From contig CAJVXG010000068.1 of assembly GCA_913009215.1 (NCBI GenBank), positions 1 to 7,919 of the forward strand: DNA of 7,919 nt, in the 5' to 3' direction. Below the pieces are notes generated by a model, which was not told the DNA's origin, did no database searches, and saw only the letters and a program-made list of their open reading frames with translations. Below are positions 1 to 6,346 of this stretch, piece by piece. The position numbers were made by a program, and so were the translations under genes. Numbering within the stretch: position 1 is the stretch's first letter; the number at the start of each line of letters is the position of its first letter. The stretch comes from an uncultured Gammaproteobacteria bacterium (GTDB lineage: Bacteria; Pseudomonadota; Gammaproteobacteria; Acidiferrobacterales; CAJVXG01).

Positions 1-1106
1 GTAATATTCTTCATGGTATCGCCCAACTCCTGGTCCTTGGCATTCTTGCTTTCCAGCTTGATGCGCAGGCGTAAATCGTTCACCGAATCCGCATTGCGCA
101 GGGTATCATCATAACTAATCATATCGGTCTCAAACAGGTTATACAGAGACTGATCAAAGGTCTGCATACCGGCCTCACCCGATTTCTGCATAATCTCCTT
201 AATTCCCGGAATGTCGCCATCCATGATCAAGTCGGCAATCAGCGGTGAATTAATCATGACCTCCACCGCCGGCACCCGCCCCTTGCCGGACTTGATCGGT
301 ATCAGGCGTTGCGATATCACCGCCTTCAGGTTCAGCGACAGATCCATCAACAACTGGTCACGACGGTCTTCCGGAAAGAAGTTGATGATACGGTCCAGTG
401 CCTGGTTGGAGCTGTTGGCGTGCAAGGTGCTCAGGCACAAGTGACCGGTTTCGGCGAAGGCAATGGCGTGCTCCATGGTCTCCCGGGCGCGAATCTCGCC
501 AATCAGAATAACGTCCGGCGCCTGACGCAAGGTATTCTTCAGTGCCGTCTCGAACGATTCCGTATCCACACCGACTTCGCGCTGGGTGACAATACAGTTT
601 TTATGTTCATGGACGAACTCTATAGGGTCTTCGATAGTAATAATATGGCCGTAGCTGTATTCATTACGGTAACCGATCATGGCCGCCAGCGAGGTCGATT
701 TACCGGAACCGGTACCGCCGACAAAGATCACCAGCCCACGCTTGGTCAGGGAAATATCCTGCAGTACCTTGGGTAAATTCAGATCATTGAAGCGCGGGAT
801 ATTGGTCTCAATAGTCCGCAATACCATGCCAATAAGTTGTTGCTGGACAAAGACATTGACACGAAAGCGGCCAATCTCCTGCGGAGCAATAGCAAAGTTA
901 CATTCGTTAGATTCCTCGAAGGTACGGCGCTGGTCCTCCGTCATGACACCATAGGCAAAGGAGCGGGACTGGTCCGGGGTCAGGGCCTGCTTGGTGACCG
1001 GCATAATCTTGCCATCAACCTTGATACAAGGTGGCACTCCGGCAGTGATAAACAAATCCGAAGCCTTCTTGTGCTTCATCAATTTCAGCAGATCACTGAA
1101 TACCAT
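1..1106 (-). CDS. pilU: PilU, type IV pilus retraction ATPase (partial, 3' end beyond the window)
   Basis: PilU is a PilT-like hexameric ATPase at the base of the type IV pilus that assists PilT in pilus retraction and twitching motility. Read on the minus strand from ATG at 1106, the frame stays open for 368 codons to the window edge. Its last visible residues (GDTMKNI) suggest only a few codons are missing, as the family is about 380 residues long. Visible motifs are Walker A GGTGSGKS (about 130-137), the Asp box ITIEDPIEF (about 156-164), Walker B DVILIGEIR (about 198-206) and the His box TGHLCLSTLHA (about 220-230). The divergence from PilT at the His box and C-terminus, and the position directly after pilT, support PilU rather than a second PilT. 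It starts 3 bases after the pilT stop. A GGAG lies about 14 bases upstream inside pilT, which is far for a ribosome binding site, so translation coupled to pilT is likely. Confidence 0.95.
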   Translation of the reverse strand, partial: MVFSDLLKLMKHKKASDLFITAGVPPCIKVDGKIMPVTKQALTPDQSRSFAYGVMTEDQRRTFEESNECNFAIAPQEIGRFRVNVFVQQQLIGMVLRTIETNIPRFNDLNLPKVLQDISLTKRGLVIFVGGTGSGKSTSLAAMIGYRNEYSYGHIITIEDPIEFVHEHKNCIVTQREVGVDTESFETALKNTLRQAPDVILIGEIRARETMEHAIAFAETGHLCLSTLHANSSNQALDRIINFFPEDRRDQLLMDLSLNLKAVISQRLIPIKSGKGRVPAVEVMINSPLIADLIMDGDIPGIKEIMQKSGEAGMQTFDQSLYNLFETDMISYDDTLRNADSVNDLRLRIKLESKNAKDQELGDTMKNI

Positions 1107-1109
1107 GGC

Positions 1110-2192
1110 TTACTTACTCACTCCGCCGATACCCCCGGCAGCGGCAACACCCGCCGAGGCAAAATTATCTTTATTGGCAGCGCGGTTACGGGCATCCTCG
1201 ACGGTGACTTGTCGTGACTTCACCAGTTCCAGCAGGTTCTGGTCCAGGGTCTGCATACCGACGTCCTGGCTGGTCTGGATGGTGGAATACATTTGTGCAA
1301 TCTTGTTTTCCCGGATCAGGTTACGAATGGCCGGTGTACCAATCATGATTTCGTGTGCCGCAAGTCGACCGCCGCCGATTTTCTTCAACAAGGTTTGCGC
1401 GATCACCGCCCGCAACGATTCTGACAACATGGCGCGTACCATGTCCTTTTCTGCGGCCGGAAATACGTCAACAATACGGTCGATAGTCTTGGCGGCAGAA
1501 CTGGTATGCAGCGTACCGTAAACCAGGTGACCGGTTTCGGCCGCCGTCAGCGCCAATCGTATGGTTTCCAGGTCGCGCATTTCGCCAACCAGAATAACAT
1601 CCGGGTCTTCCCGCAAGGCGGAGCGCAACGCCTCGCTAAAACCCAGGGTATGGGGCCCAACTTCACGCTGGTTTATCAGGCAGTTCTTGCTTTGGTGTAC
1701 AAATTCAATCGGATCCTCAATAGTCAGAATGTGTTCATGGCGATCCTCATTCACATAGTTAACCATGGCCGCCAGGGTCGTGGACTTGCCGGAGCCAGTA
1801 GGCCCGGTAACCAGAACAATGCCTCGAGGCTGATCCGAGATCTTCTTGAAAATCTCCGGTGCATTTAATTGCTCCAGCGTCAGAATCTTGCTCGGGATAG
1901 TTCGAAACACGGCTGCTGGACCGCGGTTCTGGTTAAAGGCATTAACACGGAAACGGGCCACATTTGGTAAATCGAAAGAAAAGTCGGTTTCCAGGAATTC
2001 TTCAAAGTCCTTTTGCTGTTTGTCATTCATGATGTCATAGATCATGTTATGGACAACGCGATCATCCAGGGCATCGACATTGATACGCTTGATATCACCG
2101 TCAACACGAATCATGGGCGGTAATCCGCTGGATAAATGTAAATCGGATGCGCCTTGTTTGTAAGCAAAAGCAAGAAGTTCGGAGATATCCAT
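1110..2192 (-). CDS. pilT: PilT, type IV pilus twitching motility retraction ATPase
   Basis: PilT is the cytoplasmic hexameric ATPase that powers disassembly of PilA pilin and so retraction of type IV pili, giving twitching, surface sensing and DNA uptake. The product is complete at 360 residues, slightly longer than the usual 344 or so because of a Gly/Ala-rich tail (about 345-360). Motifs in order are the N-terminal ASDLHLSSG segment (15-23), Walker A GPTGSGKS (130-137), Asp box LTIEDPIEF (156-164), Walker B DVILVGEMRD (198-207, catalytic Glu 204), His box TGHLVYGTLHT (220-230) and the PilT signature AIRNLIRE (288-295), which is needed for retraction. The ATG at 2192 gives the standard family N-terminus MDISELLAFA. 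A weak AGG lies 8 bases upstream. It heads an apparent pilT-pilU operon and diverges from proC. Confidence 0.97.
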   Translation of the reverse strand: MDISELLAFAYKQGASDLHLSSGLPPMIRVDGDIKRINVDALDDRVVHNMIYDIMNDKQQKDFEEFLETDFSFDLPNVARFRVNAFNQNRGPAAVFRTIPSKILTLEQLNAPEIFKKISDQPRGIVLVTGPTGSGKSTTLAAMVNYVNEDRHEHILTIEDPIEFVHQSKNCLINQREVGPHTLGFSEALRSALREDPDVILVGEMRDLETIRLALTAAETGHLVYGTLHTSSAAKTIDRIVDVFPAAEKDMVRAMLSESLRAVIAQTLLKKIGGGRLAAHEIMIGTPAIRNLIRENKIAQMYSTIQTSQDVGMQTLDQNLLELVKSRQVTVEDARNRAANKDNFASAGVAAAGGIGGVSK

Positions 2193-2244
2193 GCAGTCAG
2201 CCTGATTGTTCTGGAAAATCGATGATCTTTAGTGACATGTGCTT

Positions 2245-2273
2245 TTTACATTCATATGATAGTTAAGTATAAC
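2245..2273 (+). promoter_or_regulatory. Predicted sigma70 promoter for the proC-yggT-yggU unit
   Basis: TTTACA at 2245-2250 and TATAAC at 2268-2273 each match the sigma70 consensus hexamers at five of six positions, with an ideal 17-bp spacer. Transcription would start near 2280, leaving about 140 bases of untranslated leader before the proC ATG. This is the best promoter-like match I found by eye in the divergent gap. It is a prediction from sequence only. Confidence 0.6.
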
Positions 2274-2293
2274 CACCCTTGGCTCTCAAACAA
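2266..2293 (-). promoter_or_regulatory. Possible leftward promoter for pilT-pilU sharing the -10 region
   Basis: On the minus strand TATACT (2271-2266) matches the -10 consensus at five of six bases. TTGTTT (2293-2288), 16 bp upstream of it, is a weak -35. Its -10 overlaps that of the rightward promoter because the core TATA is symmetric. It would give a leader of roughly 65-70 bases before the pilT ATG. The weak -35 means an activator or another promoter in the gap could be the true one. Confidence 0.3.
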
Positions 2294-2315
2294 GATAGCT
2301 GTTTATGTTCAAAAA

Positions 2316-2329
2316 TGCCATATTTGGCA
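2316..2329. repeat. Short inverted repeat in the proC leader
   Basis: TGCCA at 2316-2320 and TGGCA at 2325-2329 are perfect inverted arms around TATT. The site lies about 40 bases downstream of the predicted rightward start point. It could be a small hairpin or a regulator site. With only 5-bp arms it may be chance. Confidence 0.25.
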
Positions 2330-2334
2330 GCAAA

Positions 2335-2351
2335 ACTCCATCTTCGGGAGT
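2335..2351 (+). other. Small predicted hairpin in the proC leader
   Basis: ACTCC (2335-2339) can pair with GGAGT (2347-2351) around a 7-base loop, ATCTTCG. It is not followed by a T run, so it is not an intrinsic terminator. I cannot match the leader to any known riboswitch. Confidence 0.25.
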
Positions 2352-2375
2352 AGATAGATTGAACAATGCGACCCG

Positions 2376-2425
2376 GAGTGGAAAAATGGGTGTAACGGGC
2401 AAATAGGCGTTGAGTGGAAAAATGG
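2376..2425 (+). repeat. 14-bp direct repeat duplicating the proC initiation region
   Basis: GAGTGGAAAAATGG occurs at 2376-2389 and again, identically, at 2412-2425, with a 36-bp (12-codon) offset. Each copy carries a ribosome-binding-like purine stretch and an ATG. The second copy is the start of proC. The first copy has an extra G, making GGAG, and so matches a Shine-Dalgarno sequence better than the proC copy does. Confidence 0.75.
2386..2406 (+). CDS. Possible six-codon leader peptide (MGVTGK) before proC
   Basis: ATG at 2386 reads MGVTGK and stops at TAG 2404-2406, in the same frame as proC and 15 bases before its ATG. GGAG (2375-2378) sits 7 bases upstream of this ATG, which is ideal spacing. 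It could recruit ribosomes that terminate within the proC ribosome-binding footprint and reinitiate. It could also be a non-functional relic of the local duplication. It contains no proline codons, so classical proline attenuation is not suggested. Confidence 0.3.
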   Translation: MGVTGK

Positions 2426-3261
2426 CAAAACAAACAATCGGTCTGATCGGTGCCGGCAACATGGCGCGCAGCCTGGCAGGCGGCCTGTTGCAAAATGGCT
2501 GGGACCCGGGACAAATCGTGCTGTCGGATCCGGATCCGCAACAGTGCCAGGCCGTTGAGCAGTCACTCAAGGTTCGCTGTTTCGCCAATAATGCCGACGT
2601 CGCTGCAAAGGCCGATGTCCTGGTACTGGCCATCAAGCCCCAGGTGGCGGCCGATGCGGCAACCGACATTGCCAAAAAACTGCAAACCATGGCAAAGAAG
2701 CCATTACTGCTGTCCGTCATCGCCGGTATCCGCATACCGACGCTGGAGCATTGGCTCGGTAATGACTTGGCCATCGTCCGCGCCATGCCCAACACCGCGG
2801 CCCTGGTCGGTTCCGGTGCGGCGGCCCTGTTCGCCAACAAGCAAACCAGCAAAAAGCAGCACAACCTGGCAGAATCGATTATGCGCGCTGTCGGTATCGT
2901 CGTCTGGCTGGACGATGAGGCATTGATGGATAGCGCCACTGCCCTGTCTGGCAGTGGCCCGGCCTATTTCTTCCTGGTCATGGAGGCCATGGAGCAGGCC
3001 GCCATCAAACAAGGCCTGAACGCCGATACCGCCCGCTTGCTCACCCTGGAAACCGCCTATGGCGCCGCCAGGATGGCCCTGGAAGGACACGAAGACCCGG
3101 CCGACCTGCGCCAGCAGGTAACCTCGCCCGGCGGTACCACCGAGGCCGCCATCAAAGTATTTATCGAGTCCGGGATTTTTGAAACCTACCAGCGCGCCCT
3201 GGATGCGGCCAGCAGCCGATCGCGGAAACTGGCGGACTTGTTTGCAGGAGATAAATCATGA
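2422..3261 (+). CDS. proC: Pyrroline-5-carboxylate reductase (ProC)
   Basis: ProC catalyses NAD(P)H-dependent reduction of 1-pyrroline-5-carboxylate to L-proline in the cytoplasm, the final step of proline synthesis. The 279-residue product has the usual family length. It shows the N-terminal Rossmann dinucleotide motif GLIGAGNMA (7-15), the conserved VRAMPNTAA (119-127), ALSGSGPAYFF (174-184) and the C-terminal signature VTSPGGTTEAAI (233-244). I chose ATG 2422 over the in-frame TTG at 2410 because it gives the standard MAKQTIGLIG start and has GAG 7 bases upstream. The TTG would have no usable ribosome binding site. The stop overlaps the yggT start as ATGA, indicating coupled translation. 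Confidence 0.96.
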   Translation: MAKQTIGLIGAGNMARSLAGGLLQNGWDPGQIVLSDPDPQQCQAVEQSLKVRCFANNADVAAKADVLVLAIKPQVAADAATDIAKKLQTMAKKPLLLSVIAGIRIPTLEHWLGNDLAIVRAMPNTAALVGSGAAALFANKQTSKKQHNLAESIMRAVGIVVWLDDEALMDSATALSGSGPAYFFLVMEAMEQAAIKQGLNADTARLLTLETAYGAARMALEGHEDPADLRQQVTSPGGTTEAAIKVFIESGIFETYQRALDAASSRSRKLADLFAGDKS

Positions 3262-3866
3262 AAGGACCTCTGTTACAGGCAATTATTTTCGCTGTTCACT
3301 TTTCCTTCGGTTTGTACATCCTGGCCGTCATGCTGCGTTTTATTATGCAGGTGGTACGCGCCAGCTTTTATAACCCCATTGCCCAGTTCCTGGTTACGGT
3401 AACCAATCCGCCACTCAAACCCTTGCGCAGGATTATCCCCGGACTCGGGGGGATCGACATGGCCTCGGTATTATTACTGCTGGTATTGCAGGCGCTGGAA
3501 ATCATCCTGGTGGGCCTGGTGCTGGGTATGCCGCCCAACCCCGCCGGCCTGATCATCTTGACCATTGCCAAACTGATTAAGCTGACCTTCTATATTTTCC
3601 TGGTACTGATCGTCGTACGCATCATCATCAGCTGGGTATCGCCACAAAGTTATTATGGTGGTCACAACCCGGGAATGGATATCGTTGTCAGCCTGACCGA
3701 ACCCATATTGCGCCCGGCCCGAAAATTGATCCCGCCCATCTCCGGTCTTGATCTCTCACCGATAGCCGTATTTTTTGCCTTCGGTATACTGCAAATATTG
3801 ATCATTTATCCGCTAATCGCCCTGGGCCATACCCTCTACGGCTACCCCCCCGGTTTCGCACCATGA
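3258..3866 (+). CDS. yggT: YggT family integral membrane protein
   Basis: This is a 202-residue inner-membrane protein of the YggT family, whose biochemical role is not firmly known; it has been linked to osmotic tolerance. Two tandem YggT domains are visible: TNPPLKPLRRIIPGLGGID (about 49-67) is echoed by TEPILRPARKLIPPISGLD (about 147-165). Each is flanked by hydrophobic segments, near 8-32, 68-90, 100-128 and 167-190, giving about four membrane helices. The start overlaps the proC stop by 4 bases (ATGA). Just before its end a run of seven C (3845-3851) encodes Tyr-Pro-Pro-Gly, and the frame reads through it to a normal C-terminus. The TGA stop again overlaps an ATG (3863). Confidence 0.93.
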   Translation: MKGPLLQAIIFAVHFSFGLYILAVMLRFIMQVVRASFYNPIAQFLVTVTNPPLKPLRRIIPGLGGIDMASVLLLLVLQALEIILVGLVLGMPPNPAGLIILTIAKLIKLTFYIFLVLIVVRIIISWVSPQSYYGGHNPGMDIVVSLTEPILRPARKLIPPISGLDLSPIAVFFAFGILQILIIYPLIALGHTLYGYPPGFAP

Positions 3867-3875
3867 CCCGCAGAC

Positions 3876-4168
3876 ATGGCGCGGTTTTGCCGACAGGGTA
3901 ATGACCTGATTTTGCGGGTACGCATACAGCCGCGGGCCAGCCGCGATGAATTTGCCGAAATCCTGAACGGCCACACAAAATCCGCGTCACGGCAGCAGCA
4001 ACGGACAATCAGGCGAATCAACGCCTCGTCGATTTTCTGGCCAAACAGTTCAGGGTAGGGAAAAGCAGGATCAGTATTATCCAGGGCAACAAGTCCCGCA
4101 ATAAAACCATCCGCATTACGGATGTGGGTACCCTGCCGCCAATACTGCAAGGCCTGCTGACAGAATAA
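3876..4168 (+). pseudogene. yggU: YggU (DUF167) family gene interrupted by a -1 frameshift
   Basis: YggU/DUF167 proteins are small (about 95-100 residues) soluble proteins of unknown function, usually encoded after yggT. From ATG 3876 the first frame gives DLILRVRIQPRASRDEF, a clear match to the family N-terminal half, then runs off to a TAG at 4056-4058. The second half (KIRVTAAATDNQAN, then LVDFLAKQFRVGKS and so on) lies in the -1 frame and ends at TAA 4166-4168. The switch falls at an A4 run, 3977-3980. Restoring a fifth A gives ACA AAA ATC and a 97-residue protein that, compared by eye with E. coli YggU from memory, aligns without gaps across the junction. The usual APPVDGQAN motif reads AAATDNQAN here. 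The cause may be a recent mutation, a sequencing error, or slippage at the A run. No clear ribosome binding site precedes 3876. Confidence 0.8.
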
Positions 4169-4307
4169 CCGCCGGTTTGCACCATTGGTCGGACAACAGT
4201 AGTCGTAGTCAACGGCCCATCATTAAACTGATTCTTTATGTTTTGTATTTAAGCTTTTGTTTATATACTTATTTTATTAACGATCTGTCAAAAACAGGCG
4301 GCACTGT
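4169..4307 (+). promoter_or_regulatory. Gap before the GTPase gene, with an AT-rich possible promoter
   Basis: This 139-base gap becomes strongly AT-rich from about 4220 to 4290, unlike the flanking genes. TATACT (4264-4269) is a good -10 match. The best -35 at 16 bp is only TTTGTA (4242-4247), which is weak. AGG (4296-4298) lies 9 bases before the GTPase ATG and is its probable ribosome binding site. I see no intrinsic terminator after yggU, so read-through is also possible. A tandem GTAGTC pair (4199-4210) is present but looks trivial. Confidence 0.4.
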
Positions 4308-6278
4308 ATGTCTTTAGCGCACAACCTCGGGCGACAACTGCGCGAGTATAGTGACTGGCGTCAATCCCTGATTGTTTCCCTGGGCAATTACCAGGCCTGG
4401 CGCGAACAACAGGAATTTAACAGTGCGGAAGACGACCTTTGCATCTATGAGCTCATCGAGAGCCTGAAGTCCGACAAGCTCACTGTGGCCCTGGCGGCCG
4501 AATACTCCCGCGGCAAGACCGAGCTCATCAATGCCATCTTTTTCTCCGACTATAAACAACGCCTGTTGCCCTCCAATGCCGGTCGCACCACCATGTGTCC
4601 AACCGAGCTGCAATACGACCCGGAACAACCACCAGGCATTCACCTGTTACCGATTGAGACCCGCAGCAGCGCGTTGACTATCGCGGAGTACAAACACCTG
4701 CGGACACACTGGAGCAAGTTTTCGTTGCCTGTGCAGAACGCCAGGAAAATGGCGGCCGTACTCCAGGAGATTGTCAAAACCAAGACCGTGACCCTGCGCG
4801 AGGCGGAAGAGCTGGGGCTGTATGCACCACACATGGAAACTCATGATTCCATAGTACACGCCGATGGCACCATTGATATCCCGGTCTGGCGTCATGCCAT
4901 TATCAACTATCCTCACCCCTTGTTGGCACAGGGCCTGGTCATCATCGATACCCCGGGGCTGAACGCCCTGGGCACGGAACCGGAACTGACCATGAACCTG
5001 CTGAACAAGGCCCAGGCCACCCTGTTTGTCTTGTCTGCCGATACCGGCGTCACCAAAACCGATTATGAAGTCTGGGGTTATATCAGTCGCTATAAAAAGA
5101 ACCCGGGCAGCGGTCTCATTGCCGTACTCAACAAAATTGATGTGCTTTGGGATCAGTTACACAGCAATCAATCGATCAAACAGGCCATTGTCAAACAAAT
5201 CAAATCTACGGCGAAGACGCTGGGCATCCCGACCGGGCAAGTGCTACCGGTATCGGCGCAAAAGGGGCTAATCGGCAAAATCAAGAACGATAACGTCATG
5301 CTGAAAAAAAGCGGGCTACTGGCGCTGGAGGAAAAACTGTCCAGGGAAATGATACCGGGCAAGCAGGCACTGATCCGTGACAAGGTTGTGCGCGATATGG
5401 AGAGTATTTTTGAAACCACCAATGCCATGATCAACACGCGGGTGGAAGCCACCAGCCATCAATTAGAGGAATTAAAGGGCCTGGTTGGCAAAAACAGCAA
5501 GACTGTGCGCGCTACCGCCGAAAAAATGGTGTTGGAGAAACAGGCCTATGAAAAAACCCTGTCAGAATTCAAGGGCACACAGGTGCTGCTGAACAAACAA
5601 ATAGAAATTCTGCTGGATATGCTGAGCCTGAAGCATTTTGATGCCCTGGTTGAAAAAACACGACAGGAATTACAGGGCAGCTGGACCACCGCCGGCCTGC
5701 GGGTTGGTATGAAGACATTTTTCCGGGGCCTTGAAAAGACTTCGGGACAGGTAAACAAGCAAGTACAACACATCAAACGCATGGTGCAATCCATCTATAA
5801 CAATTTTCATCTGGAATATGGCCTGAGCAAAATCAAGCCATCGAACTTCGATGTCATGCGTTACTACGGTATGCTGAATGAGCTGCAACAGGACATTGAG
5901 GCCTATCGCAAGAGTCCGATGATGCTGGTCTCGGAACAACACTTTGTTATCAAGCGCTTCTTCATCACCCTGGCAAGCCAGGCCCGGGTCATTGTTTCCC
6001 AATGGGAAGCGGGCGCCACCATGTGGAGCAAAGCCATCTCGCAGCCGATCACAGCACAGATCCATGAACACAAGCTCAATATGGAACGCCAGATCAGTAC
6101 GCTCTATCAGGTCAAGAGCAACCTCAGCGGCTTGCAGGATGAAATCAAGCGCCTTGAGGAAAACAAAAGGGATTTGCGCAAACAGAAGAAAATCGCCGAG
6201 TTGCTTTTGCAACAAATCAACCGGCCATTGCCGTCCACCACCACCAATACCATTGCAGAGAATCGCGTCTCTGTTTAG
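4308..6278 (+). CDS. Dynamin-like large GTPase
   Basis: This 656-residue protein has a dynamin-type GTPase domain. The motifs in order are a P-loop AEYSRGKT (64-71), a G2 region AGRTTMCP (91-98), G3 DTPG (214-217) within VIIDTPGLN, G4 NKID (275-278) and a G5-like VSAQKG (315-320). About 115 residues separate G2 from G3, longer than in small GTPases. The C-terminal half (about 355-640) looks mostly helical, with a strongly charged coiled-coil-like stretch near 582-636. I see no signal peptide and no clear membrane helix, so it probably acts in the cytoplasm or as a peripheral membrane protein. Bacterial dynamin-like proteins remodel or fuse membranes, but the substrate here is unknown. The first Gly of the P-loop is Ala. 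It lies alone between yggU and metX, with no second dynamin-like partner gene in the window. Confidence 0.85.
   Translation: MSLAHNLGRQLREYSDWRQSLIVSLGNYQAWREQQEFNSAEDDLCIYELIESLKSDKLTVALAAEYSRGKTELINAIFFSDYKQRLLPSNAGRTTMCPTELQYDPEQPPGIHLLPIETRSSALTIAEYKHLRTHWSKFSLPVQNARKMAAVLQEIVKTKTVTLREAEELGLYAPHMETHDSIVHADGTIDIPVWRHAIINYPHPLLAQGLVIIDTPGLNALGTEPELTMNLLNKAQATLFVLSADTGVTKTDYEVWGYISRYKKNPGSGLIAVLNKIDVLWDQLHSNQSIKQAIVKQIKSTAKTLGIPTGQVLPVSAQKGLIGKIKNDNVMLKKSGLLALEEKLSREMIPGKQALIRDKVVRDMESIFETTNAMINTRVEATSHQLEELKGLVGKNSKTVRATAEKMVLEKQAYEKTLSEFKGTQVLLNKQIEILLDMLSLKHFDALVEKTRQELQGSWTTAGLRVGMKTFFRGLEKTSGQVNKQVQHIKRMVQSIYNNFHLEYGLSKIKPSNFDVMRYYGMLNELQQDIEAYRKSPMMLVSEQHFVIKRFFITLASQARVIVSQWEAGATMWSKAISQPITAQIHEHKLNMERQISTLYQVKSNLSGLQDEIKRLEENKRDLRKQKKIAELLLQQINRPLPSTTTNTIAENRVSV
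6256..6273 (+). other. Hairpin over the end of the GTPase gene
   Basis: CAGAGA (6256-6261) and TCTCTG (6268-6273) are perfect 6-bp arms around ATCGCG. They are followed by only three T (6274-6276), which run into the TAG stop. This is too weak to call an intrinsic terminator, but it may slow transcription or protect the transcript 3' end. Confidence 0.3.
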
Positions 6279-6295
6279 ACTGGCTGCTTTATCAC

Positions 6296-6330
6296 GTGTC
6301 GGGTTGGGCCAGAATAACAGCCCGGGACAC
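6296..6330 (+). other. Bulged stem-loop just upstream of metX
   Basis: GTGTC (6296-6300) pairs with GACAC (6326-6330). Inside it TTGGGC (6304-6309) pairs with GCCCGG (6320-6325), using two G-U pairs, leaving a GGG bulge and a 10-base loop. It fills most of the 68-base gap between the GTPase stop and the metX start and ends 16 bases before the ATG. It has no T run. It does not resemble the SAM riboswitch classes I can recall. Confidence 0.35.
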
Positions 6331-6346
6331 CTATTGAGACGCGCCC

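Noticed and set aside
309..776. Plus-strand open frames across the pilU and pilT regions
   Set aside because: They are opposite the strongly conserved PilU and PilT motifs on the minus strand and have no family resemblance.
2410..2421. TTG 2410 as an alternative proC start, giving four extra residues
   Set aside because: It has no ribosome binding site at workable spacing, and the ATG at 2422 matches the family N-terminus.
2525..2538. Perfect 14-bp palindrome CGGATCCGGATCCG
   Set aside because: It is inside proC and is explained by the repeated Asp-Pro codons (SDPDP). There is no reason to see an operator there.
2286..2939. Minus-strand open frame (217 codons) antisense to proC
   Set aside because: It lies largely opposite the clear ProC family coding sequence and is rich in Ala, Ser and Cys as shadow frames often are. 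Its start has no support.
3845..3851. C7 run near the yggT end as a frameshift site
   Set aside because: The frame continues through it to a normal-length YggT ending that overlaps the next ATG, so no shift is needed.
4169..4220. Intrinsic terminator after yggU
   Set aside because: Only tiny stems such as AACC-GCC-GGTT are present and none is followed by a T run.
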